From the NCBI RefSeq assembly GCF_003387155.1, contig NZ_QUMT01000003.1, positions 894,233 to 958,232 on the forward strand: DNA of 64,000 nucleotides. Reading direction: 5' to 3'. Of this stretch, positions 45,688 to 54,799 are shown piece after piece (position 1 is the first letter of the stretch; every line of letters begins with the position of its first letter). The notes beneath the pieces were generated by a model that saw only the letters and a list, made by a program, of their open reading frames with translations, did not search any database and was not told where the DNA came from. Both the position numbers and the translations under genes were made by a program. Source of the stretch: Roseateles depolymerans (GTDB taxonomy: Bacteria; Pseudomonadota; Gammaproteobacteria; Burkholderiales; Burkholderiaceae_C).

Positions 45688-47475
45688 ATGACACAGACCC
45701 GCCGCTCCTGGCTGGTGCTGCCCCTGCTCGCGGCTCTGGCCGCCTGCGGCAGCCCGGCACCGTCCAGTTCCGCCTCGTCGTCCGGTTCGACCGGGGCTTC
45801 GTCCGCCGGAGCCGCCACACCCGCGCCGTCCGCCCAATCGGGTGGCTCGGCGGGTCGCACGGGACCGGTGGCTGCGGCCCGGCCGCCCAAGCTGATCGTC
45901 TTCATGGCGGTCGATGGCCTGCCGCTGCGCCAGGTGCTCGGCTACCGGGACCAGCTCCAACCGGACGGCTTCCGCCGCTTCCTCGACCGGGGCACCTGGT
46001 TCTCCAATGCCTATTACGGTCATGGCTACACCGTGACGGCCGCCGGCCACTCCATCATGCTCAGCGGCGCCTATCCGCAGCGCAGCGGCATCATCGGCAA
46101 TGAGTGGCGCGATCCGAAGACCGGCGCGGTCGTCTACAACACCGAAGACACGCGCTACCGCTACATCAACCACGAGACCGACCCTCACGCTGGCACCAGC
46201 CCCGCCAACTTCAAGGCGGAAACCGTGGGTGACGTGCTGCGGACGGTGCGGCCCGGTGCGAAGGTGATCGGCATCTCGGGCAAGGACCGCGGCGCCATCC
46301 TGCCGGCCGGCCACAAGGGCACGGCCTACATGTACATGAGCAGCGACGGCCAGTTCGCCTCCACCACCTACTACATGGACCGCCATCCGGCCTGGGTGGA
46401 TGCCTTCAACAACACCCGCCCGGCGGACGCGTTTTTCCACAAGTCCTGGACGCTGCTGCTGCCGGAATCGGCCTATTCGCGCAGTGCCCCGGACGGTCAG
46501 CCCTGGCAGAGCAACGAGGGCAACGGCAACCGCCTGCCCGCGATGATGGGCGCCGGGCTGGACAAGCCGGGGCCCAAGTTCTACGCCGGCCTGCTGCCCT
46601 CCCCCTTCGGCGACGAGCTGACGCTGGCCTTCGCCCGCGCCGCCATCGAAGGGGAACAGCTGGGCGCGGACGACCAGACCGACATCCTGAGCGTGAGCCT
46701 GTCCAGCCACGACTATGTGAACCACGCCTTCGGCCCGGAGTCGCGCCTGTCGCACGACCATCTGCTGCGACTGGACCAGTATTTGCAGGGCTTCTTCCAG
46801 TACCTGGATGCGCGTGTGGGCCGAGACAACTACCTGCTGGCCCTGACCGCCGACCATGGCTTCATGGACACGCCCGAATGGGCGCAGCGCCAGGGCCGGG
46901 AGGCCGGCCGGGTGAACCCGGCGCAGTTGATCGCCAGCCTGAACAAGGGGCTGTCGGAGCGCTTTGGGGAGGGTCGCTGGATCACCAGCTTCTCGGCCAC
47001 CGGTCTGCTGTTCGACGAGAAGCTGATCCAGTCCAAGGGGCTGCGCAGCGACGACGTCTACGCCGCCGCCAAGGTGCTGGCCGAGCAGGTGCCGGGCATC
47101 CAGGCCGCCTTCACCCGCGCCCAGCTCGCGGGCGACGACACCGCCACGCCCTATCTGGCGCAGATGCGTCGCTCCTGGCATCCGGACGTGGCAGCGCCGC
47201 TGCAACTGGTGCCGCGGCAGGGCTACATGTTTTCCAGCCGCACGACCGGCACGACCCATGGCTCGCCCTATGAGTACGACAACCATGTGCCGCTGCTGAC
47301 CTGGGGGCCGGCCTGGGTGGGACAGGGCGAGGTGACGGCCCGGGTGGAGATCGTGGACCTGGCGCCGACGCTGTCGCGCATCCTGGGCATTGCCACGCCG
47401 GCGCAGTCGCAGGGGCAGGTGCTGCCACTGCCGCTGCCCGGTGGAGCGACCGCAGCGCCCCCCGTCGCACGCTGA
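45688..47475 (+). CDS. PafA-like alkaline phosphatase family lipoprotein
   Basis: 595 residues. Lipoprotein signal MTQTRRSWLVLPLLAALAAC, then a Ser/Gly/Ala linker. Metal site residues of the alkaline phosphatase superfamily: LIVFMAVDGLPL (Asp), nucleophile Thr in GYTVTAAGHSIMLSGAYP, SSHDYVNHAFGPES (Asp, His), LTADHGF (Asp, His) and DNHVPLLTWG (His). The Thr nucleophile and layout match PafA/SPAP-type phosphate-irrepressible phosphatases. It should release phosphate from organic monoesters in the periplasm. The nearby orphan betaine-binding protein may be unrelated. Start at 45688. Confidence 0.9.
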   Translation: MTQTRRSWLVLPLLAALAACGSPAPSSSASSSGSTGASSAGAATPAPSAQSGGSAGRTGPVAAARPPKLIVFMAVDGLPLRQVLGYRDQLQPDGFRRFLDRGTWFSNAYYGHGYTVTAAGHSIMLSGAYPQRSGIIGNEWRDPKTGAVVYNTEDTRYRYINHETDPHAGTSPANFKAETVGDVLRTVRPGAKVIGISGKDRGAILPAGHKGTAYMYMSSDGQFASTTYYMDRHPAWVDAFNNTRPADAFFHKSWTLLLPESAYSRSAPDGQPWQSNEGNGNRLPAMMGAGLDKPGPKFYAGLLPSPFGDELTLAFARAAIEGEQLGADDQTDILSVSLSSHDYVNHAFGPESRLSHDHLLRLDQYLQGFFQYLDARVGRDNYLLALTADHGFMDTPEWAQRQGREAGRVNPAQLIASLNKGLSERFGEGRWITSFSATGLLFDEKLIQSKGLRSDDVYAAAKVLAEQVPGIQAAFTRAQLAGDDTATPYLAQMRRSWHPDVAAPLQLVPRQGYMFSSRTTGTTHGSPYEYDNHVPLLTWGPAWVGQGEVTARVEIVDLAPTLSRILGIATPAQSQGQVLPLPLPGGATAAPPVAR

Positions 47476-47580
47476 CGGGCGCATGCAGACCGTTGCCCCG
47501 GCCGGGCGACGGTTTCAAGCGGCCATCAAGACTGTTTCCCGGCTTGCTGGCTTCCTCCGGAGGCGCTCGCCGGGAATGAT

Positions 47581-47614
47581 CTCCAGACGCATCGTGACGT
47601 CACGGTGACTGGAG
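47581..47614 (+). promoter_or_regulatory. nested inverted repeat covering the ribosome site of 47624
   Basis: CTCCAG (47581-47586) pairs with CTGGAG (47609-47614), enclosing a perfect 12-bp palindrome CGTGACGTCACG (47593-47604). The right arm contains the Shine-Dalgarno ggag of the gene at 47624. It could be a DNA operator or an RNA hairpin that hides the ribosome site. Confidence 0.45.
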
Positions 47615-47623
47615 ACCTCTGCA

Positions 47624-48520
47624 ATGACCGGCAACCAACGCCGCGCCGTCCTGCTCGGCGGCGCCTACGCTCTGCTCGGTGGCCGCGCCACCGGCGCTTC
47701 CCCCGACCGTGCGCCCATCCGACTGGGCGTGATCGACCTGAGTTTTCACCGCGCCACCGCCGCCGTGGTGACCGCCCTGCTGGAGCGGATGGGCCACCGC
47801 GTGGAACGCCACTTCGCCCTGCATGAAGCCTGCTTCGACCTGCTGCGCACCGGCGCGGTCGATATGGTGGCGTCCGCGTGGCTCAATGCCAGCCACGGGG
47901 TCTACCGGGCTCGGGTGGACGAGGTGGCGCCTACGCGGGCGCTGGGCCTGCACTATCAACCGTATGCGTTCTGGGGCGTGCCCGACTACGTGCCGTCTTC
48001 CATCGTGAGTGGGATCCAGGACCTGCTGCTACCGGAGGTCCGTGCGCGCATGCATCCGGTCATCCAGGGCATCGGGCCTGGCGCCGGCATCAGCCGGTTT
48101 TCGGTGAAGGCGATGGAGGCTTATGGGCTGAGGGAGGCCGGTTATCGCTTCCAGAATGGGTCCGAGGAAGACTGCTTCACCGCCTTCGAGCAGGCGGTGG
48201 CGGAGCAGCAATGGCGGGTGGTGCCGCTGTGGCAGCCGCAGTTCCTGCACGCCCGGCACAAGATCCGCGAGCTGAAGGATCCCCGGCAACTGTTCGGGGG
48301 CGTGGACCGCGCGGTGCTGCTGGCGCGGGAAGACCGCCTGAAGGCCTTGCCCGAGGACACCGTCCAGGCCCTGGACCGGATGCGTCTGTCCAACGGCATC
48401 GTGTCCGCGCTGGACCTGGCCATCAGCCGGCTGGGCCAGTCGCCGGACGAGGCGGCCGCGGAGTGGATGCGCGAGCATGGGGATCGGTGGCAGCCGTGGC
48501 TGGAGCGGGCTGGCAACTGA
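47624..48520 (+). CDS. glycine-betaine/proline-type ABC substrate-binding protein (orphan)
   Basis: 298 residues. The OpuAC-type binding domain starts at PIRLGVIDLSFHRATAAVVT, and includes MVASAWLNASHGVYRAR and YQPYAFWGVPDYVP; later WRVVPLWQPQFLHARH and a C-terminal SRLGQSPDEAAAEWMREHGD. Aromatic residues for a quaternary-amine box are present. The N-terminus (NQRRAVLLGGAYALLGGRA) looks like a weak Tat or Sec signal. No permease or ATPase gene is adjacent, so it either serves a remote transporter or acts as a sensor. Its 5' region has an inverted repeat over the ribosome site. Confidence 0.82.
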   Translation: MTGNQRRAVLLGGAYALLGGRATGASPDRAPIRLGVIDLSFHRATAAVVTALLERMGHRVERHFALHEACFDLLRTGAVDMVASAWLNASHGVYRARVDEVAPTRALGLHYQPYAFWGVPDYVPSSIVSGIQDLLLPEVRARMHPVIQGIGPGAGISRFSVKAMEAYGLREAGYRFQNGSEEDCFTAFEQAVAEQQWRVVPLWQPQFLHARHKIRELKDPRQLFGGVDRAVLLAREDRLKALPEDTVQALDRMRLSNGIVSALDLAISRLGQSPDEAAAEWMREHGDRWQPWLERAGN

Positions 48521-48584
48521 CCAAGCATTCAAGGCGCGCGCCAAGGGCTTGTGATGTGGCGAGTTCCCCCACAAACTCTCGTGC

Positions 48585-48845
48585 ATGTCGCAATCAATCC
48601 GCATCTCCGACGATCTCTCCGCGTTGGCCGAGCAGGCCAGTCAGGCGCAACAGATGGAAGTTTGCGCGCTGTTGAGAGATGGACTTCCTTCGCTCCAAGA
48701 GCGTCAGCTCAAAGACGAGGAAGATGTCTCGGCCGGTTTGCGAACAGCACGTAGCCTTTGGGCGGTCCAGAAAGGAGATCTAGAGGGATACCGTTTCACG
48801 CACAGTAAAACCTCGGAATTCGAAAAGGTCGGGCAGGGATGGTGA
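48585..48845 (+). CDS. ParD-like antitoxin remnant
   Basis: 86 residues. The N-terminus MSQSIRISDDLSALAEQASQ matches ParD-like antitoxins, and the C-terminus (SLWAVQKGDLEGYRF..., ending SEFEKVGQGW) resembles tails of the same group. The middle (QQMEVCALLRDGLPSLQERQ) does not. In the +1 frame the same bases read DGSLRAVERWTSFAP, close to the conserved S-(I/L)-x-A-Q-x-E-x-W helix. Two compensating indels would explain this, so the protein is probably altered or dead. No toxin gene is next to it. Confidence 0.45.
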   Translation: MSQSIRISDDLSALAEQASQAQQMEVCALLRDGLPSLQERQLKDEEDVSAGLRTARSLWAVQKGDLEGYRFTHSKTSEFEKVGQGW

Positions 48846-49022
48846 GGCGGCTCTGGCCCTCCCGGTTGCTCTCCCCGGCCATTCAACCGCGCCATGCGCC
48901 ATTCATCCCTCGGGATGGCCACGCGTCACGCCTCTCCTGTAGGCTTGTCACTCTTTGCCCATAGGCCGCTCCCGAGCCGCCTGTGGGCGACGCATTGGTG
49001 ACCATCGTTCCGGGAGACAGCC

Positions 49023-50984
49023 GTGCTGGGCTGGTTTGAAAAACTCGTTGACCCCTTCCCCACCGGCCCGGCTCCGCAGCCGCCGCAGGGCTTCTTTCCG
49101 TTCGTCTGGGCGGCCACCCGCGGCATCCGCGGGCTGCTCCTGCTGCTGACCGTCCTCACCGCAGGCATTGGCGCCTTCGAGGCGCTGCTGTTTTCCATGC
49201 TCGGCTCGGTCGTGGACTGGCTCAGCGCCGTGCCAGCCGCCCAGTGGTGGTCCACGCAGCAGCATCACCTGCTGCTGCTGGCCGGCATCCTGTTGGCCAG
49301 CCCGGTTCTCATCGCCCTGCAGGCGATGGTGAAGTACCAGGGCATGTCCAGCAATTTCCCGATGCGGCTGCGCTGGAACTTCCACCGCCATCTCCTGGCC
49401 CAGAGCATGAGCTTCTACCAGGACGAGTTCGCCGGCCGCGTGTCGGCCAAGCTGATGCAGACGGCGCTGGCCGTGCGTGAATGCGTGATGATCGTGACCG
49501 ACATCCTGGTCTTCATCACCATCTACTTCGTCACCATGCTGGGCGTGGTGGGCAGCTTCGACCTGCTGCTGCTCGCGCCCTTCCTGGGCTGGCTGGTCTG
49601 CTATGTGCTGGCGCTCATCTTCTTCGTGCCGCGCCTGGGCAAGGCCGCCGCCGCACAGGCCGATGCCCGCAGCCTGATGACCGGCCGGGTGACCGACGCC
49701 TACACCAACATCAGCACCGTCAAGCTGTTCTCCCACAGCCAGCGCGAGGCCGGCTTCGCCCGCGGCGCCATGCAGGACTTCCTGGGGACGGCCTATCGGC
49801 AGATGCGGCTGATCAGCGGCTTCGAGATCGTCAACCACGCCTTGTCCATGGGCCTGATCGCCTCGACCGCCGGCATGACGCTGTGGCTGTGGACCCAGGG
49901 GCAGGTGGGCGTGGGCGCAGTGGCCGCGGCCACCGCCATGGCGCTGCGGCTCAACGGCATTTCCCACTGGATCATGTGGGAGATGGCCAGCCTGTTCGAG
50001 AACATCGGCACGGTGCAGGACGGCATCACCACGCTGTCTCGCCCCATCGCCATCACCGATGCGCCTGACGCGAAGACACTCACCGTCAGCCGCGGTGAGG
50101 TGCACTTCGACGCCGTGGACTTCAGCTACGGCGGCAAGAAGCCGGTGCTGCAGGGCCTGTCCCTGCACATCCGCCCCGGCGAAAAGATCGGCGTGGTGGG
50201 GCGCTCCGGCGCGGGCAAATCCACGCTGCTCAACCTGCTGCTGCGCTTCTACGACGTGGAGCGGGGCCGGGTGTTGATCGACGGCCAGGACATCGCCCAG
50301 GTCACCCAGGACAGCCTGCGGGCGCAGGTGGGCATGGTGACGCAGGACACCAGCCTGCTGCACCGCTCGGTCCGCGACAACCTGCTGTATGGACGGCCCG
50401 ACGCCACCGAGGAGGCCATGCGTGCCGCCGCCGCGCGTGCCGAGGCCCAGGACTTCATCGACGGCCTGACCGACCCCAAGGGCCGCAAGGGCTATGACGC
50501 GCATGTGGGCGAGCGCGGCGTGAAGCTTTCCGGCGGCCAGCGCCAGCGGGTGGCCATTGCGCGGGTGATGCTCAAGGACGCGCCCATCCTGCTGCTGGAT
50601 GAAGCCACCAGTGCGCTGGACTCGGAAGTGGAGGCGGCCATCCAGCGCAGCCTCTACCGGTTGATGGAAGGCAAGACGGTGGTGGCGATTGCGCACCGGC
50701 TGTCCACCATCGCGGCCATGGACCGGCTGATCGTGATGGACCAGGGCCGCATCGTCGAGCAAGGGGACCACGCCAGCCTGCTGGCCGCCGGCGGCCTGTA
50801 TGCCAAGCTGTGGGCGCACCAGAGCGGCGGCTTCCTGGTCGAGGACGACGTGGACGATACGGCGCAGGAAGCGGCGGACCCGCGGCGCTCCTCGGCCACT
50901 GCGTCCCCGGACGCGGCCCGTGAGGGCGCCTCTGGCACCCGCCGTGATGCCGACCGCGATTATGTGGAGGACGCCGCAGACTGA
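49023..50984 (+). CDS. ABC exporter, fused permease and ATPase
   Basis: 653 residues. Type IV (ABCB-like) exporter half-molecule: six TM segments within residues about 35-330, then ATPase with Walker A GVVGRSGAGKSTLL, Q-loop VTQDTSLL, signature LSGGQRQRVAIA, Walker B ILLLDEATSALD and H-loop IAHRLST. The C-terminal tail (about 50 residues) is acidic, Asp/Ala/Arg-rich. Start is GTG (49023) with gggag upstream. It works as a homodimer. The substrate is unknown; similarity is to lipid A/multidrug exporters. The last 80 residues are unusual for the family. Confidence 0.9.
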   Translation: MLGWFEKLVDPFPTGPAPQPPQGFFPFVWAATRGIRGLLLLLTVLTAGIGAFEALLFSMLGSVVDWLSAVPAAQWWSTQQHHLLLLAGILLASPVLIALQAMVKYQGMSSNFPMRLRWNFHRHLLAQSMSFYQDEFAGRVSAKLMQTALAVRECVMIVTDILVFITIYFVTMLGVVGSFDLLLLAPFLGWLVCYVLALIFFVPRLGKAAAAQADARSLMTGRVTDAYTNISTVKLFSHSQREAGFARGAMQDFLGTAYRQMRLISGFEIVNHALSMGLIASTAGMTLWLWTQGQVGVGAVAAATAMALRLNGISHWIMWEMASLFENIGTVQDGITTLSRPIAITDAPDAKTLTVSRGEVHFDAVDFSYGGKKPVLQGLSLHIRPGEKIGVVGRSGAGKSTLLNLLLRFYDVERGRVLIDGQDIAQVTQDSLRAQVGMVTQDTSLLHRSVRDNLLYGRPDATEEAMRAAAARAEAQDFIDGLTDPKGRKGYDAHVGERGVKLSGGQRQRVAIARVMLKDAPILLLDEATSALDSEVEAAIQRSLYRLMEGKTVVAIAHRLSTIAAMDRLIVMDQGRIVEQGDHASLLAAGGLYAKLWAHQSGGFLVEDDVDDTAQEAADPRRSSATASPDAAREGASGTRRDADRDYVEDAAD

Positions 50985-51065
50985 CCGTTGTCGTACCCAG
51001 GCCCCCGTTGCCGCTGACACGCCCCCCCGGGAAGATGGCGGGTTGATCAATGGGGGACATTTGCG

Positions 51066-51539
51066 TTGAAACTCGACATCCATGCCTTCGTGCCGGGGCC
51101 GTTCCAGGCACACGGGCAGATCGAGATGTGGCGGGAAGGGCCGATCATCCGCCTCCGCGCCCAAGGCCCGTTCAACCGGGAAGCCGTGCTGGGGCTGCGT
51201 CGGGCCATGGTGGACCTGCTGCAGGGCGACCCGCCGCCGGCGGCCTTTGGCTATGTGCTGGAACTCACCGGCAGCATGATCACGTCGCCGGAATCCATGG
51301 AAGAGATGGACCGGTTCCTTGAGCAAATGGCCGCCCTGCGCCAGCCCCCGCAGGCCGTTGCCTACGTGGTGCCGCCGGAGGTGGAGGCCCGCGACATCAT
51401 GCTGCCCCTGATTGAAGCCATGTATCGGCGACACGGACGCCGTTTTGGTGCCTTCGACACCCTCGCATCCGCCTGCGACTGGACCCAGCAGCAACTGGTG
51501 TCCGGCCCGGATGCCCAGGCGCCAATGGATTCCGAGTGA
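51066..51539 (+). CDS. unknown small protein, STAS-like
   Basis: 157 residues starting at a TTG (51066) with ggggga 9 nt upstream. Sequence such as MWREGPIIRLRAQGPFNREA and AAFGYVLELTGSMITSPESM has the strand-helix rhythm of STAS/SpoIIAA domains, but I recognise no family. No signal or membrane segment. It sits 81 bp after the ABC exporter and could be in its operon. Function unknown. Confidence 0.55.
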   Translation: MKLDIHAFVPGPFQAHGQIEMWREGPIIRLRAQGPFNREAVLGLRRAMVDLLQGDPPPAAFGYVLELTGSMITSPESMEEMDRFLEQMAALRQPPQAVAYVVPPEVEARDIMLPLIEAMYRRHGRRFGAFDTLASACDWTQQQLVSGPDAQAPMDSE

Positions 51540-51712
51540 GCCAGCACCAACTTATCCTTACGATTAGGTAGAACGGGCGCCACCCGTTCAAGGGGTGCAC
51601 CGGCTTGGCGTCGGCGTGCCTTGTATGAAACACTTCCATCGCAGCCCGCAAACCGCGGGCGGCTTGAGCATCCGCCCCTCTTTGCGGGCACGTGCACTCG
51701 AAAGCTGAGCAT

Positions 51713-52378
51713 ATGGATCACCACAGCGACTCACAACAGCCATCGGCCCCGGTGCCGAATGCCGGCCCCATGGTGTCGTCGCGCCGCCGCCGCTTCCTGC
51801 AGGCCGGCGTGCCGGTGGGTCTGACCCTGGCCAGCCGTCCGGTCATGGCCTGGCACTGCAACACCACCTCGGCGTGGGGCTCGGCGGTGCTGCGCAATGG
51901 CGGCGCCAGCGTGCAGGCCCGTGCCGCTGCTGCGGTGCTGACCAATACCGAATGCTGGACCATCAGCAACTGGGTGAACAACTCGGTGCGTGCAGCCGTG
52001 TCGAGCTCGCCCCCGTGGAGCTTCGTGGCCACCTACTGGTATGCCGGCCGCTCGGTGAACTATTGCAAGAACAATCTGACGGTGGCCAAGGTGTTTCCGG
52101 GGGGGCTGAAGAATGTGTCCCCCAACGCCAAGGTGTCCGACCTGTTTGCGGCCAACGCCGGCAGCTACGCCACGATGATGCTGGTGGCCCGGCTCAACAC
52201 GATGTTCGCCGGCCACAACGTGGCGCAGTGCGTGGTCTCGTCCACCGGTGAGGACATGCTGGTGAAGATGGCAGCCCTGGGGCCCAACAGCTTCAAGCCG
52301 AACAACGCCGGCAGCACCGCTCCCTGGACGGAAAGCGACTTCCGCAACTATCTCTACAGCAATTACCTTGTGAGCTGA
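51713..52378 (+). CDS. Tat-exported unknown protein, probable substrate of HPr-rel-A cassette
   Basis: 221 residues. Residues 24-46 form a Tat signal: SSRRRRFLQAGVPVGL with RR-x-FL, hydrophobic core and AMA-type end near VMAWH. The mature part has several aromatic/Asn-rich stretches (ECWTISNWVNNSVRAAVSSS, PWSFVATYWYAGRSVNYC) and ends LYSNYLVS, so the last residue is Ser. I recognise no family. Its TGA overlaps the ATG of the PqqD-like gene (TGATG), so expression is coupled to the kinase cassette. As the only non-enzyme gene there it is a candidate substrate. Confidence 0.65.
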   Translation: MDHHSDSQQPSAPVPNAGPMVSSRRRRFLQAGVPVGLTLASRPVMAWHCNTTSAWGSAVLRNGGASVQARAAAAVLTNTECWTISNWVNNSVRAAVSSSPPWSFVATYWYAGRSVNYCKNNLTVAKVFPGGLKNVSPNAKVSDLFAANAGSYATMMLVARLNTMFAGHNVAQCVVSSTGEDMLVKMAALGPNSFKPNNAGSTAPWTESDFRNYLYSNYLVS

Positions 52379-52686
52379 TGGCGCTCACGGCGACGTGGCG
52401 CTGCGCACATCCCGCGTCTGAGGTGCTGCGCGCCTGGGAAGGCGAGCAGCACGCGGTCTTTTTCAATCCTGCCAGCGGGGACACCCACCTGATCGCGGCC
52501 CTGGGGGCCCAACTCGCGGAATGGCTGCGGGACACGCCGATGACGCGCGAGCAGTTGCTGGTCCGCCTGACCCACGACGTGGACTGGGACGACACGCCCT
52601 CCCCCGAAGCGATGGCCGACCTGCTGGACCTGCATCTGCGTCGCCTGGTGGACATTGAACTGCTGGTGCAGGAGAGCGGGCCGTGA
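52378..52686 (+). CDS. PqqD-family peptide chaperone of HPr-rel-A system
   Basis: 102 residues. MALTATWRCAHPASEVLRAW opens the protein; the core FFNPASGDTHLIAALGAQLA resembles the PqqD-type fold, in which residues like GE..L.L....  become strand and helix for leader-peptide binding, and it ends HLRRLVDIELLVQESGP. It matches the PqqD family that accompanies HprK-related kinase A. In related systems such proteins bind the leader of a precursor. It overlaps both neighbours by 1-4 nt. Confidence 0.75.
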   Translation: MALTATWRCAHPASEVLRAWEGEQHAVFFNPASGDTHLIAALGAQLAEWLRDTPMTREQLLVRLTHDVDWDDTPSPEAMADLLDLHLRRLVDIELLVQESGP

Positions 52687-53597
52687 AACTCGCCGAGCTG
52701 TCCCGCGACGACGTGCGCCGCCAGTTGCGCACCGACGGCCTGGCCTTGCGACTCGCCCCGTTTTCGGTGAAGGTGCGCTCCGATCTGCCGCACCTGGCCG
52801 ACGAACTGGTCGGCCTGTATGACCGCTTTGAGCTGGTCCCCGATCATGACTTCATCGACTTCCATGTCGCGGTGCTGCGCAGCCCGCACTGGCGGTCGCG
52901 GCTGATGGGCCGGGCGGAGTTCTGGTTCGACGGACAGCGCTCCTTCACCCCGCTGCCCGGCGCCCAGGCCCTGGCCATGCTGGAGTGGGGCATCAACTGG
53001 TGCATTGCCGCCCATGCCCACCAATACCTGCTGATCCATGCCGCCGTGCTGGAGCGCGGCGGACGCGCGCTGGTGATGCCGGCGCCGCCGGGCTCCGGCA
53101 AAAGCACCCTGTGCGCTGCACTGGCCCATCGCGGCTGGCGGCTGCTGTCCGATGAGCTGGGCCTGCTGGACCTGCGCACCGGCCTGCTGCACGGCATGGC
53201 GCGGCCGATCAATCTCAAGAACGCTTCCATCCCGCTGCTCAAGGCCTTTGCGCCGCAGGCGCGCTTCAGTGCGTCGATGCCCAACACCACCAAAGGCACA
53301 GTGGCGCTGGTGCGCGCCCCGGAGGACGCCATCGACCGCCGCAGCCTGCCGGCCCAGCCTGCCTGGGTGGTGCTGCCGGCCTGGCGGGCGGACGGTCCGG
53401 CGCAACTGATGCCGGTGGAGCGGGCCCAGGCCTTCATGGCGCTGGCCGAGCAGAGCTTCAATTACGACCTGCATGGGCAGGCCGGATTTCAGGCGGTGGG
53501 CCGCCTGGTGGATCAGTGCGACTGCTACCGCTTCGAATACAGCCATCTGGACGAAGCCGTGCGGCATTTCGAATCACTGGCTGAGGGGGCGGAATGA
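52683..53597 (+). CDS. HprK-related kinase A
   Basis: 304 residues. The kinase domain has Walker A PAPPGSGKSTLC at about 134-142 (compare GxSGxGKS of HPr kinase), an HprK-like LLSDELGLLDL near 153, and an NLKNASIPLL segment. The N-terminal 120 residues (LHRLAPFSVKV-like FSVKVRSDLPHLADELVGLY) are specific to this family. HprK-related enzymes in lasso-peptide clusters phosphorylate the C-terminal Ser of the peptide. Here the likely target is the upstream Tat protein. GTG start (gtga overlap with the PqqD stop). Confidence 0.85.
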   Translation: MKLAELSRDDVRRQLRTDGLALRLAPFSVKVRSDLPHLADELVGLYDRFELVPDHDFIDFHVAVLRSPHWRSRLMGRAEFWFDGQRSFTPLPGAQALAMLEWGINWCIAAHAHQYLLIHAAVLERGGRALVMPAPPGSGKSTLCAALAHRGWRLLSDELGLLDLRTGLLHGMARPINLKNASIPLLKAFAPQARFSASMPNTTKGTVALVRAPEDAIDRRSLPAQPAWVVLPAWRADGPAQLMPVERAQAFMALAEQSFNYDLHGQAGFQAVGRLVDQCDCYRFEYSHLDEAVRHFESLAEGAE

Positions 53598-54772
53598 GTG
53601 CCCAGTTGCAGGCCGGCGCCCTGCCCGCGCCGCAGCACTCGCCAGCGCCCGATCAGCCGCTCCTGGTGCGGGTGCTGCTGTCCCCCACGCTGGCCTCGAC
53701 CCTGTCCCTCACCGAGTGGGATCTGCTGCTGCGCCAGGCGCGGCGGGCCAACCTGGCCGGCAAGCTGGCCCACCTGGCCCGGTCGGGGGGATGGCTGGAC
53801 GACCTGCCCGCCCCGGTGCAGCCGCATTTGCGCTCGGCGCTGCTGCTGTCGGAGCGCCAGGCGCAGATGCTGGCCCGCGAGGCCCGTTTTCTGGCGCAGG
53901 CGCTGTCCGAGCTGACGGGGCCGGTGGTGCTGCTCAAGGGCGCGGCCTATGCGCTGGGCGGCCATGCCCCCGCCCCCGGCCGCATGTTCACCGACATCGA
54001 CCTGCTGCTGCCTGCCGCGCAACTGCCGCGCGCCGAGATTGCGCTGATGGTGCACGGCTGGGATTTCGATCCGCTGGACGACTACGACCAGCGTTATTAC
54101 CGCGAATGGATGCATGAGCTGCCGCCGTTGCATCACCGGCGCCGGGGCACCTCGCTGGATGTCCATCACAGCCTGCTGCCGCCCACGGCCCGCACGCCCC
54201 TGGACACGGCCGCACTGTTTGACCACCCCCGGCCGCTGCCGGGCCACCCGGGCCTGTTCGTGCTGCCGCCCGAGGACATGCTGCTGCACAGCGCCACCCA
54301 CCTGTTCCACGAGGGCGAACTGCCCAACGGCCTGCGGGACCTGTTCGACCTGGATGCGCTGATCCGCGAGTTCAGCGCCTCGGAAGGCTTCTGGCAGCGG
54401 CTGCTCCAGCGGGCCGAACGAATCGGCCTGGCCCGTCCGCTGGCCCTGGCCCTGCGCTACACCCGCCGCTGGCTGAACACCCCGGTGCCGGACGAGGTCA
54501 TGGACGCACTGGCCCCCCAGGTCCGGCGCTGGTCGCAGCCCTTGCTGGACGCTGCCTACCGCCGCGCCCTGCGCCCCCCGCACGACAGCTGCCGCCTGCC
54601 GGGGCAAGGGCTGGCGGAGCTGGCGCTGTATGTGCGGGCGCACTGGCTGCGCATGCCGGTTCCGCTGCTGGCCCGCCACCTGGGCCGCAAGGCCTGGAGC
54701 CGTCTGACCGCTGCGCCCGCTCCGATCCAGGATGGGCCAGGCCACGGGGACGGGGCTGGGGACAGGGCTTGA
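53594..54772 (+). CDS. nucleotidyltransferase family protein (PF14907-like)
   Basis: 392 residues. Nucleotidyltransferase-type motifs: GPVVLLKGAAYALGG, then D-x-D in GRMFTDIDLLLPAA, a Lys/Arg-rich helix region and a helical C-terminal part with a QGLAELALYVRAHWLR stretch. Family members occur next to HprK-like kinases in lasso-peptide clusters, where they alter or extend the phosphate added by the kinase. It overlaps the kinase gene by 4 nt (ATGA) and ends the cassette. Exact reaction unknown. Confidence 0.8.
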   Translation: MSAQLQAGALPAPQHSPAPDQPLLVRVLLSPTLASTLSLTEWDLLLRQARRANLAGKLAHLARSGGWLDDLPAPVQPHLRSALLLSERQAQMLAREARFLAQALSELTGPVVLLKGAAYALGGHAPAPGRMFTDIDLLLPAAQLPRAEIALMVHGWDFDPLDDYDQRYYREWMHELPPLHHRRRGTSLDVHHSLLPPTARTPLDTAALFDHPRPLPGHPGLFVLPPEDMLLHSATHLFHEGELPNGLRDLFDLDALIREFSASEGFWQRLLQRAERIGLARPLALALRYTRRWLNTPVPDEVMDALAPQVRRWSQPLLDAAYRRALRPPHDSCRLPGQGLAELALYVRAHWLRMPVPLLARHLGRKAWSRLTAAPAPIQDGPGHGDGAGDRA

Positions 54773-54799
54773 GCGCGCGCCAGCGACGGGCCAGCCCGC

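Noticed and set aside
51713-54772. A lasso-peptide cluster
   Set aside because: The kinase and nucleotidyltransferase suggest it, but there is no asparagine-synthetase-like cyclase, no B2 peptidase and no short precursor gene in the stretch.
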